A stretch of 41,870 nucleotides of DNA from Chitinivibrionales bacterium (GTDB lineage: Bacteria; Fibrobacterota; Chitinivibrionia; Chitinivibrionales; WJKA01). This document shows, in pieces, positions 33,886-41,626 of the stretch. The stretch spans positions 1-41,870 of the forward strand of contig WJLZ01000054.1 of assembly GCA_014728215.1 (NCBI GenBank), read 5' to 3'. Position 1 is the first letter of the stretch, and every line of letters starts with the position of its first letter. The position numbers and the translations under genes were made by a program. Below the pieces are notes generated by a model. That model was not told where the DNA came from. It did no database searches and was given only the letters and a program-made list of their open reading frames with translations.

Positions 33886-35357
33886 CTCAGAGTATCGCTC
33901 CCCCCACGACTGTCTGATAGGCCCAGGACAATAAAATGAGACCCCGTATCACTGTCCGATGGATCCCAGGTGATCAGTGAATCGGTAAGGGTCATCCCGG
34001 CCACACTGTCGATAAAGAATAATTCACAGAGATCCTTATCGCTATCATTAACAGTTACAGGCCTCTCATAGAGCGTCGTATGATGAATCAGTGCCGTCAT
34101 TTGCTCTGAAGAGGTAATAAATCGAGGGGCATTATTGAACAACTTCACGCAAAGAGACCACGACAGCGTATCCACGCCACCAAAAGGATCGGCAACGGAA
34201 ACAGTTACAGAGTGAATACCGGTATCGGCCGAATCGGGAATCCATGAAAACAGCGAATCCAGAAGGACCATTCCGTCTGAACTGTCGCCAAAAAAGAACG
34301 CTAAAGAATCACCGTCGGAATCAGTAACACGAATTGTATCACGCATTTCCATAGCCGCGTAAACCGTATCGGGGAGCCCCTCGACAGGCGACAGTATTAC
34401 CGGGGGATGATTTGTATCGCACACGGTTACGTTCCACGAAAGGGTATCGGCCGGCGCCCCGCTGTCGGTAACCGTAACGGTTATCCTGTGCGTCCCCGTG
34501 TCTTCAACTGAAGGCATCCATGAATATACCGAATCAACAAGCTGCACCGAAGGAACGGAATCAACAAGTGCGTAGTAGAGTTTGTCGCCGTCGCTGTCCC
34601 GGGCACGGATGGTATCCGAATACAGGGAACCGACACTGATCGAATCGTGCAGGGAAACAGAATCATAGAGAATATACGCCCAGTGGTTGGTATCCTGTAC
34701 AGTAACAGTCCATTGAAGAGTGTCGCTTTTACCAGAGGGGTCTGCAACGACCATAAAGATTTCATGGAACCCGGTATCTTTTTCATGGGGAAACCAGTTC
34801 ACAAAAGAATCCACCGCCGTAAAACTGTCGGGCATGACCACCAGGTCGAGATTAAGCGTGTCATCCCGGTCCTTGTCATAAACAGCAAGTGTATCCCGGT
34901 AGTGCCGACCGACAAAGACAAAGGATTTCATGTCGCCGGAATCGGTAAGAAAGACCGGAGGGTGATTAGTATCAAGAACGGCAAAAGTCCATTCGGCAAG
35001 GTCACTGAGACCGCGACTGTCGCGTACGGTAAATACAACCTGATGCAATCCGGTATCTTTTTCGATTGGAGAAACGTGAATGACACTGTCGGTAATTCGT
35101 ACACAGGGAGAAATGGTAAAATATTCAATAATTGGTGAATCACCGTCCGGTTCATAAATGTGGAGTGTATCTGTTACAACAATTCCGACCCGGCATGTTT
35201 CGGGGAGCATTAACGAGTCGATAGTGTTTGTTAATATTTGTGGAGCACGGTTCCGGGGCGAAGAAGGGTCGTTGCTGCAGAGAGAAAGCACGGCAAGAAA
35301 AGAAACAGCAAGCAGCCTCCGACTACGTATACGGCACCGGTGAAATATATTGCTCAT
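33639..35357 (-). CDS. Lipoprotein with repeated Ig-like domains, N-terminal part of a frameshifted locus
   Basis: I start at the ATG at 35357 because a lipoprotein signal (RRLLAVSFLAVLSLC, lipobox LSLC) follows. The in-frame stretch upstream to 35465 adds no such feature. The mature part carries about five Ig-like repeats of about 85 residues, each ending DTNHPPV-like and starting with a DSDGDxL motif. The homologous pattern runs correctly to GGSDTLRWEIYVY (about codon 495). After this, the final ~80 codons to 33639 (ending SGFSISMN) are not homologous and are an out-of-frame reading of the propeller. The original protein therefore probably ran 35357-32386, with a one-base loss (or two-base gain) between 33835 and 33885. 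It should be anchored to a membrane by its lipid. Confidence 0.6.
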   Translation of the reverse strand: MSNIFHRCRIRSRRLLAVSFLAVLSLCSNDPSSPRNRAPQILTNTIDSLMLPETCRVGIVVTDTLHIYEPDGDSPIIEYFTISPCVRITDSVIHVSPIEKDTGLHQVVFTVRDSRGLSDLAEWTFAVLDTNHPPVFLTDSGDMKSFVFVGRHYRDTLAVYDKDRDDTLNLDLVVMPDSFTAVDSFVNWFPHEKDTGFHEIFMVVADPSGKSDTLQWTVTVQDTNHWAYILYDSVSLHDSISVGSLYSDTIRARDSDGDKLYYALVDSVPSVQLVDSVYSWMPSVEDTGTHRITVTVTDSGAPADTLSWNVTVCDTNHPPVILSPVEGLPDTVYAAMEMRDTIRVTDSDGDSLAFFFGDSSDGMVLLDSLFSWIPDSADTGIHSVTVSVADPFGGVDTLSWSLCVKLFNNAPRFITSSEQMTALIHHTTLYERPVTVNDSDKDLCELFFIDSVAGMTLTDSLITWDPSDSDTGSHFIVLGLSDSRGGSDTLRWEIYVYTGTALHPLPIKTMDGLGIPRVCRRGILSFQMLMFPVSTSRITTPISPGWWRIPTMPGRVVSAYLKTASGFSISMN

Positions 35358-35522
35358 GTAATAATAATATGCTAGTGTATGTTCTGTTTCAAAAGATTTG
35401 AAAATACACTTAATGCACCGAGCATGTACAAACAGAAAAGAGCGATACAAGGAGCTGTTCGCCAAAAACCGACATGGAAGCGCTTCAAAGAGGGCTGGAG
35501 AACGAACGTCTCGGCTACAGAC

Positions 35523-36167
35523 TCAGGGCCTATCCTGAAACCTCAGTCTTTTTAATCCCCCGATATTTCTATTTCGTATGATGTGCAGGCATGCAGGAAC
35601 CGGGAAAGCATTCCTGCCCGGGAGCGATTGAGACGATGTTACTTTTCGGCCATCGAGGGTAAAGACGGCCCGGGAGCTGTTCGCAGGAATCGCATGTCCG
35701 AATCGGAGTGTTCCCTTTTTGATGCTGTTTGATGAGGGGGCGAGAGTAACAAACCAGGCCGAGGGATTAGGTTCTCCAACCGGAAAAATTTGGTTCCCCT
35801 CATCATTAACCTTGCCGTAGAGTTCATACCAGATTTCAACCGGTTCGCTATAGGGATTCACGAAAGTAGTCTCATAGGGCATTTCGGTAACAACAGCTTC
35901 ACTGACAATTTCATTCCAGTCGGGATCGATCATTCTGAAAATAAAATAGTAATACATGGTATCACTGTCGGTCAGCCCCGATATTTCGGTATCAAACTCA
36001 ACTGTACAAGGGGACGTCGCCTGCATGGGGACATCCTGGACACCGGGATAAACCCATTGAATCCGGACCTGTGCATAAAGAGCACCGACGGCACTTACAA
36101 TAAATAGCGCAATTGCTGGAGAAATGAGGCCCCAAAGGTTTTTTTTCATTATTGTAAAATTTCCCAT
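35523..36167 (-). CDS. Small secreted protein with T9SS-like C-terminus
   Basis: A 214-residue exported protein. The start is the ATG at 36167, behind GGAGG with a 5-base spacer; a GTG four codons upstream overlaps that site. Signal peptide about 1-32 (SAVGALYAQ). The core (VQDVPMQATSPCTVEFDTEI) looks beta-rich and Ig-like. The C-terminus (RAVFTLDGRKV to LKRLRF) is a Por/T9SS-like sorting domain. No catalytic motif or family is recognised. It follows the GH39 enzyme on the same strand (27-bp gap) and is probably co-transcribed, so it may be an accessory carbohydrate-binding protein. Confidence 0.65.
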   Translation of the reverse strand: MGNFTIMKKNLWGLISPAIALFIVSAVGALYAQVRIQWVYPGVQDVPMQATSPCTVEFDTEISGLTDSDTMYYYFIFRMIDPDWNEIVSEAVVTEMPYETTFVNPYSEPVEIWYELYGKVNDEGNQIFPVGEPNPSAWFVTLAPSSNSIKKGTLRFGHAIPANSSRAVFTLDGRKVTSSQSLPGRNAFPVPACLHIIRNRNIGGLKRLRFQDRP

Positions 36168-36194
36168 ATTTCCCTCCACCTTTTCGACCGGTAA

Positions 36195-38282
36195 TCAGTA
36201 AACAAAAACCTTGTATGAACCGACAGAATTGAATTCGGCGCCGGAAATTTTCAGCGTATAAATTCCTGGAGTTAATCCGCCCGTACCGATTGTCATACGT
36301 GCCTTATCATTATCCGTAATCGAGAACATTTTTTTTCCTTGAGCATTATAGAGACTTATATGCACGGGAACAGTTTGTTTTCTAACTAACCGAACAGATT
36401 TTCCATCATAAAATATTGTATTACCGGCATATATCTCTGGTGTGGATTTTACTCGCCAATTTGACAAAACTCCAGTTTCAGCTGTCGCCGGTCCGGTTTG
36501 TCCCCAGTAATCGACCGCCCGAACCCGATAATAGCCCTTTGTGGCCGGTCCGGAATGGAGATAGGCCGCGGAAACGACATCCTGTTCATTAACCCGGGAA
36601 TACTGGCCATCCTCTGTGGCGGAATAAAGAATTTCGTAGGTTTTGATATTCTTTGACGGCACTTCATCCCACTCAACAAGGAACTCCCGTGTCTGATACA
36701 TCCCCCCGTACTGCTTGACATTGACGTTACCGACCGCGGCGGGTGGTGAATCGGGTTGTTGTGTCACTACAAGAAGACTGACGGTGTTATAAGGCAAATC
36801 GATATTTTTCGTAAACGTACCGCCGCCGATATCCACCTGAACCGGCTCTTCAAGATATTCCAGTTCATCATGAAGCCGCATATCCGCAAGACGCTGCGCA
36901 TCCATATTATCGCCGTCATTGGGGTCCACATAGTTGTACGGATTGCTGTGGGTCTCATCGATACGGTAATGGGTATACATGGCCGATGAAAAGGGAATAT
37001 TGTTGATCGTCACCGATATTTCATGGACCGGTCCCTGTTCCGGAGTTTTTACGCTGTCGTGATAGAGAAGAAGCGCGATATCATCCTGCGCCGTTCTGGT
37101 TGCTATCACACCGATATTATCGGTAACCGGTGGCGCCTCAGTGACCGTAATACGTTTTTTTCCCAGCAACGCCATGGCGACAAGGATAGTGTATGAAGGA
37201 AGTTTCACCAGGCTGAATCGGGTTGCGCTGCCGAAGGGTACCATAAGCACCCGCTGACCGAATTCGCCCAGATGAATATTATCACGGGCAAGTCCGCCGT
37301 AATTAACTCCCATACTGTCGATAATACGGACAATGTGCTGATTAACAGAATTCGCGGTAAAGGACGCCATGTTCGGTTTGGCACGCCACCCATAATAATT
37401 TGCCCACCCCCCTTGTGCATCTCCTTCATTATTAATAATTGGAATATCAACAAGGGAAGGGTAATTTGTATGGATCCAATCGATAAATTCGATTTCCTGA
37501 TTGACCTGTTCGGTAGGAGACTCTTTTTTATGATAGGTAATATGATCGAGTCGGACCCCCTGTTCCCCGGTGAAAATATTCGTTCCATTGGCGCAATGGT
37601 CATAAATATTGAACCGGTTGAAAGAGCTGATACCTCGCGCAATGGCGGCCCCCCCGAATTTCAATTCGGTATCCGCGGCTTTCAACCCTTCGGAACAGGC
37701 ATCGTAATAGGCATAAAAATCTTCAGCACCAATAGTCGACATGCCGAAAGCCGAAACATCCGGCTCATTATTGGTCTCAAACATCCAGGTCCGAACTTCC
37801 TCAGCCCCGTATTTTTCAATTACATGGGAAGCAACATCCGTTATGAACTGCTTATACCTGGTACGCTCCCCTTCATCGGTGGCGAAAATATCATAATTCC
37901 ATACATTGTCTTTAGGGCCCATAAGGGGGAACGTAACGCCCAAATCATTATGGACAATAGGATTGAGGACACTATCCAGTTTCGTGAAATCATAAGATGG
38001 ATTATCGCTGTTGATATCACCTTCAACAAGGTCTAAAAGCCAGAGCGGACGGACATAATATCTATCATGAGGTATTGCACCCATAAAATCGAGTTGTTGA
38101 CGCAATCTCGGTTCATAAAATCGTGCGGTATATAAAATGCCGGTCTCATTCCAGAAATGCTTGAGATCACCTGCATTCGGTGCATAATCGACAACGACAC
38201 TTGTTTGTGCAAAGCCGGGACAAAAGACCCAGAAAAACACGACAAATGAAATAGTTGCACTCATCGTTTGATTTCTCCTCAT
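36195..38282 (-). CDS. Secreted GH39 enzyme, alpha-L-iduronidase-like
   Basis: A 695-residue exported glycoside hydrolase. The start has an AAGGAGG ribosome binding site with a 7-base spacer. Signal peptide ends near residue 26 (PGFAQ). The TIM-barrel part (about 30-400) has the GH39 acid/base NNEPD (Glu173) and the nucleophile PIINNEGDAQGGW (Glu286). The second closely resembles the NDEADPLVGW nucleophile site of mammalian alpha-L-iduronidase, so iduronate- or xylose-type substrates fit. A beta-sandwich follows (about 400-520), then a fibronectin-III-like domain (about 525-615) and a T9SS-like C-terminal domain (SLYNAQGKKMF to YKVFVY). With the tandem sialidase-fold enzymes it suggests breakdown of a uronic-acid-rich or sulfated glycan. 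Confidence 0.85.
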   Translation of the reverse strand: MRRNQTMSATISFVVFFWVFCPGFAQTSVVVDYAPNAGDLKHFWNETGILYTARFYEPRLRQQLDFMGAIPHDRYYVRPLWLLDLVEGDINSDNPSYDFTKLDSVLNPIVHNDLGVTFPLMGPKDNVWNYDIFATDEGERTRYKQFITDVASHVIEKYGAEEVRTWMFETNNEPDVSAFGMSTIGAEDFYAYYDACSEGLKAADTELKFGGAAIARGISSFNRFNIYDHCANGTNIFTGEQGVRLDHITYHKKESPTEQVNQEIEFIDWIHTNYPSLVDIPIINNEGDAQGGWANYYGWRAKPNMASFTANSVNQHIVRIIDSMGVNYGGLARDNIHLGEFGQRVLMVPFGSATRFSLVKLPSYTILVAMALLGKKRITVTEAPPVTDNIGVIATRTAQDDIALLLYHDSVKTPEQGPVHEISVTINNIPFSSAMYTHYRIDETHSNPYNYVDPNDGDNMDAQRLADMRLHDELEYLEEPVQVDIGGGTFTKNIDLPYNTVSLLVVTQQPDSPPAAVGNVNVKQYGGMYQTREFLVEWDEVPSKNIKTYEILYSATEDGQYSRVNEQDVVSAAYLHSGPATKGYYRVRAVDYWGQTGPATAETGVLSNWRVKSTPEIYAGNTIFYDGKSVRLVRKQTVPVHISLYNAQGKKMFSITDNDKARMTIGTGGLTPGIYTLKISGAEFNSVGSYKVFVY

Positions 38283-38390
38283 ATATACGCCTCCTTTTAT
38301 AAATATAGCATCTTTGGCTTGTTAAATTATAATATACCATCTATATGAGTGATTTCTTTCGGTTTCATTAACAATTGAACTCTTTTTTTT

Positions 38391-38406
38391 TTTATGTTAA
38401 CATAAA
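38391..38406. promoter_or_regulatory. Perfect 16-bp palindrome in the divergent GH39/hydrogenase region
   Basis: TTTATGTTAACATAAA, self-complementary over all 16 bases. It lies 120 bp before the hydrogenase operon and about 110 bp before the GH39 gene on the other strand. It could bind a dimeric regulator for either. The assignment is by position and symmetry only. Confidence 0.4.
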
Positions 38407-38525
38407 TCTTTAATGCCTACCTGGATTTTAATCCTTTTTTTTGAATTCCGTTATATTATTTTAATTTATTGGAGGATTTGGCGGAGGAAAAGGCGAAAAG
38501 CTGCCAGTTCTTCGAAAGGAGCTGA

Positions 38526-39014
38526 ATGGAGAAAATTCTTATCCTGGGAATCGGCAATCTTTTACAATCGGATGATGGTGTGGGGGTACATGCTGTTAAC
38601 TATATCAAGAACAGATCGGCACCGCTGCCCGATCATATTGAAATTGAAGATGGCGGAACAGCCGGATTCGACCTTCTTCCTTTGTTCGAGGGCAAAAAAA
38701 GAGTTATACTTATCGATGCCATGCTTTCTTCCGCCTCTCCGGGAACAGTACAGCACCTATCGGTAGATGCGATATCATCGGGCAGTACAGATATTTCACT
38801 ACATCAGGCAGGCATAAAAGAAATCATTACGACGCTTACGATGATAGGATTCACTCCCCTACTGGACATAGTTGCCGTAAGTGTAAAAAATATAACGACA
38901 TGTTCTTTATCATTATCCCCCTCAGTGCGCAAGGCTATTCCAAAAGCTGCCGAATTAGCATTGAGGTTGGCTGGTGTAGATAATTATATTTTTGACTTGT
39001 TTATGCAATCGTGA
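38526..39014 (+). CDS. [NiFe]-hydrogenase maturation protease
   Basis: A 162-residue HyaD/HybD/HycI-type endopeptidase that removes the C-terminal extension from the hydrogenase large subunit once nickel is inserted. N-terminal LILGIGNLLQSDDGVG carries the first Ni ligand (Asp16/17), VILIDAM the second (Asp64) and SLHQAG the third (His93), matching HybD. The ribosome binding site is AAAGGAG. It is the first gene of the hydrogenase operon, whereas in many operons it lies after the structural genes. Its target is the large subunit at 40088, which has a short removable tail. Confidence 0.9.
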   Translation: MEKILILGIGNLLQSDDGVGVHAVNYIKNRSAPLPDHIEIEDGGTAGFDLLPLFEGKKRVILIDAMLSSASPGTVQHLSVDAISSGSTDISLHQAGIKEIITTLTMIGFTPLLDIVAVSVKNITTCSLSLSPSVRKAIPKAAELALRLAGVDNYIFDLFMQS

Positions 39015-39052
39015 TAGCATGAGCAAATACAAATAAACCCAGATTTCTGTTT

Positions 39053-39988
39053 GTGAAAGGACGGAGATTCCTGAAACGTCGAGAATTTATTCATCTCATG
39101 GGAGGCTTTGGCGCTGCGCTTGCTTTCCCCAATGTGCTTTTGCAAGGATGTAAAAAGGCATTATATAAGGCGGGAAAGCAGACACCGGTGATATGGCTTC
39201 AAGGACAATCCTGCTCCGGCTGCTCTGTTTCGCTTCTCAATAGTATCGACCCTGATATTGCCAGTGTCATTACAGCCCATATCAGTTTGAATTTTCACCA
39301 GACAATCAGTTTTGCAACAGGTGATACAGCTATTAATATTATCAGGCAGGCTGTGGAGAATAAACGCGACGACTATATTCTGGTTGTTGAAGGGTCTATT
39401 CCTTCAAAGTCCGATCTTTACTGTACTCTTGGTGAAATCGACGGTCATCATAAAGGAATACGGGAATGGGTAGAAGAGCTTGGGTCCCGGGCCAGAGCGG
39501 TGGTAGCTGTTGGAACCTGCGCTACCTATGGCGGTATACCTGCAGCCGAATTGCGCGCAACCGGGGGAAATCCGACCGGAGCGCAATCAGTCGCAGAAAT
39601 ACTTCCTCAAAAAACCGTCATCAATGTTCCGGGCTGCCCTCCCCATCCCGACTGGATGGTTGGTACGCTGGTACAGGTTGTTCTGAAACGAAGGCCCAGA
39701 CTGGATGAATACGGCCGTCCACTGCTCTATTTCAAAGACACGGTTCATGATAATTGCGAACGCCTTCAATACTACAAGCAGGAAGTATTTGCAGAAAAAT
39801 GGGGCGATGAAGGCTGTTTATATAAACTTGGCTGTCTTGGAATAGATACAAACTGCGATATCCCCAAAAGGAAATGGCTTGGCGGTGTCAATTCCTGCAC
39901 CGGATCGGGCTCCGGGTGTATTGGATGTACCGAACCGGCATTCCCGGACACCGGGAAACGGGGATTGTATGAACACAAGAAAGGATAG
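39053..39988 (+). CDS. [NiFe]-hydrogenase small subunit, exported by the Tat system
   Basis: A 311-residue small subunit with the [4Fe-4S] proximal ligand CSGCSVS (about 56-62), GTCATYGG (about 154-161), PGCPPHPDW, and the C-terminal cluster ligands GCLYKLGCLGIDTNC and NSCTGSGSGCIGCTEPAFPD. Its N-terminus has a twin-arginine signal (KRREFIHLMG, residues 9-18). The next stretch ends LLQGC (Cys33), resembling a lipobox, so it could be a Tat lipoprotein. There is no C-terminal membrane anchor. The exact start is uncertain: I use the GTG at 39053, and GGACGGAG a few bases later could serve a start nearer KRREF. It is a periplasmic, group 1-like uptake hydrogenase by general resemblance. Confidence 0.9.
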   Translation: MKGRRFLKRREFIHLMGGFGAALAFPNVLLQGCKKALYKAGKQTPVIWLQGQSCSGCSVSLLNSIDPDIASVITAHISLNFHQTISFATGDTAINIIRQAVENKRDDYILVVEGSIPSKSDLYCTLGEIDGHHKGIREWVEELGSRARAVVAVGTCATYGGIPAAELRATGGNPTGAQSVAEILPQKTVINVPGCPPHPDWMVGTLVQVVLKRRPRLDEYGRPLLYFKDTVHDNCERLQYYKQEVFAEKWGDEGCLYKLGCLGIDTNCDIPKRKWLGGVNSCTGSGSGCIGCTEPAFPDTGKRGLYEHKKG

Positions 39989-39990
39989 AA

Positions 39991-40071
39991 AAGTGATGAA
40001 GTAATGGAATAGTGGAGTTCCGGGCAGGCCCGAAAGCGAGGGCATGGTTTCTTCCCATTACTCCAGTACTT
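39991..40071 (+). repeat. Long inverted repeat between hydrogenase subunit genes
   Basis: AAGTGATGAAGTAATGG (39991-40007) pairs with CCATTACTCCAGTACTT (40055-40071): 14 of 17 positions complementary, 8 of them contiguous (AGTAATGG with CCATTACT). A second, bulged stem (TTCCGGGC ... GCCCGAA) lies inside. It fills most of the 99-bp gap between the small and large subunit genes. It could be a REP-like element or an RNA structure that tunes the ratio of the two subunits. Confidence 0.5.
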
Positions 40072-40087
40072 TACTCCAACTCCGATT

Positions 40088-41626
40088 ATGAAAAAAGTAT
40101 TAATAGATCCGATTACCCGCATTGAGGGCCACCTTTCAGTAGAATTGGAAGTTGAGGGTGGCAAGGTAGCTGCGGCCCACGTACGGGGCGACATGTTTCG
40201 TGGATTCGAAATGATCCTCCGGGGCAGAAATCCCGCGGATGCGATTCAGATTACCCAGCGGATCTGTGGTGTTTGCCCCATATCTCACGGGATTGTCTCC
40301 ACCCGTGCCGTCGATTCGGCGCTGGGAATCACGACCAATTCAAACGGCAGACTTCTGCGTAATCTGGCCCTCTGCGCCAACTATCTTCAGTCGCATATCC
40401 TTCACTTTTATCATCTTGCCGCGCCCGACTATGTCGATATCACCGCCGTACTGAAATACTCGGGCAATGATGAAAAAATCAATTATGTGAAGCAATGGGT
40501 CCAGTCTGAGCTGGAGGCCAAGAAGGGCAGAAAAGATGCGATCACGGCCGCTGCACCCTTTTTGCCCCGGTATGAGGGTAAAGAGTTTTACATCCAGGAT
40601 CTCGATCTCAATATCGCCGCAATTACTCATTATCTCAAAGCACTCGAAATCCGCATGAAAACCCATAAAATGGTTGCCATGTTCGGCGGACGGGTACCAC
40701 ATGCCATTTCCTTTGTCCCCGGCGGCCTTGCTCAGGTCCCGTCGACAGAGCAGGTTAAAGAGTATCGAGCGCTTATTTCGGAAATAGAAGATTTTGTTAA
40801 AAACGCCTATATTCCCGATGTCCTCGCGGTGGCAAATGCCTATTCGGATTATTTTTCCTATGGTAAATTTACCGATTTTCTTACCTATGGAGAATTTGAT
40901 GAACAAGACGGGTCCTTTTTGTTTCCTCAAGGGATTTATGCCGGAGAAACCGGGGAATCCTTTGACGCCTCTCTGATTGCAGAGCATGTTAAACACTCCC
41001 GGTATAAATCGTCAACCGGTTTACACCCTTCAAAGGGCGCTACAGATCCGCAACCGGAGAAGGAAGGCGCTTATTCCTGGATGAAATCCCCACGATACGG
41101 TGGGAAACCTCTGGAAGTCGGTCCCCTTGCCCGAATGGTTGTGGGTTACACCTCAGGAAATCCGGTCATTAAAAACGAGATCGATTCATTGCTGCAATCG
41201 ACCGGACTCGGAGTTGATGCGCTTTTTTCCTCACTGGGAAGGCATGCATCACGGGCTCTGGAATGTAAAATTCTTTGCACAAAAGCTTATCAGTGGCTGG
41301 ATGAAATCCAAATCGGTGCCATGGCCCGGTCTACCTATGAAATACCACAGGAGAGTGAAGGCATGGGGTTGGGTGAAGCCCCCCGTGGTGCGCTGGGACA
41401 CTGGATTGCAATTAAAAACGGCACAATCGATAATTACCAGTGCGTTGTGCCGACAACATGGAACGGCGCTCCCCGTGACGACAACGGGATTGCCGGTCCG
41501 ATGGAGCAATCGCTTATCGGCACTCCGGTTGCCGATCCCGACAACCCGATCGAACCGGCGAGGATCGTGAGATCTTTTGATCCCTGTATCGCCTGTGCGG
41601 TCCATGTTATTGGAAACTCGAAATGA
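40088..41626 (+). CDS. [NiFe]-hydrogenase large subunit
   Basis: A 512-residue large subunit carrying the Ni-Fe active site. N-terminal KVLIDPITRIEGHL is typical. The L1 motif is RICGVCPISHG (about 58-68), with the first Cys pair of the site. The L2 motif is DPCIACAVHVIGNSK at the very end, with the second pair; cleavage after the His would leave a tail of only about six residues, shorter than in most relatives. There is no obvious ribosome binding site before the ATG, so translation may rely on coupling or on the intergenic inverted repeat. With the small subunit and protease it makes a periplasmic H2-oxidising (or H2-producing) enzyme. Confidence 0.93.
   Translation: MKKVLIDPITRIEGHLSVELEVEGGKVAAAHVRGDMFRGFEMILRGRNPADAIQITQRICGVCPISHGIVSTRAVDSALGITTNSNGRLLRNLALCANYLQSHILHFYHLAAPDYVDITAVLKYSGNDEKINYVKQWVQSELEAKKGRKDAITAAAPFLPRYEGKEFYIQDLDLNIAAITHYLKALEIRMKTHKMVAMFGGRVPHAISFVPGGLAQVPSTEQVKEYRALISEIEDFVKNAYIPDVLAVANAYSDYFSYGKFTDFLTYGEFDEQDGSFLFPQGIYAGETGESFDASLIAEHVKHSRYKSSTGLHPSKGATDPQPEKEGAYSWMKSPRYGGKPLEVGPLARMVVGYTSGNPVIKNEIDSLLQSTGLGVDALFSSLGRHASRALECKILCTKAYQWLDEIQIGAMARSTYEIPQESEGMGLGEAPRGALGHWIAIKNGTIDNYQCVVPTTWNGAPRDDNGIAGPMEQSLIGTPVADPDNPIEPARIVRSFDPCIACAVHVIGNSK

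Noticed and set aside
33900-33905. Six-G tract as the phase-variable frameshift site
   Set aside because: The Ig-repeat homology continues in the first frame beyond the tract, so the change of frame must lie further downstream.
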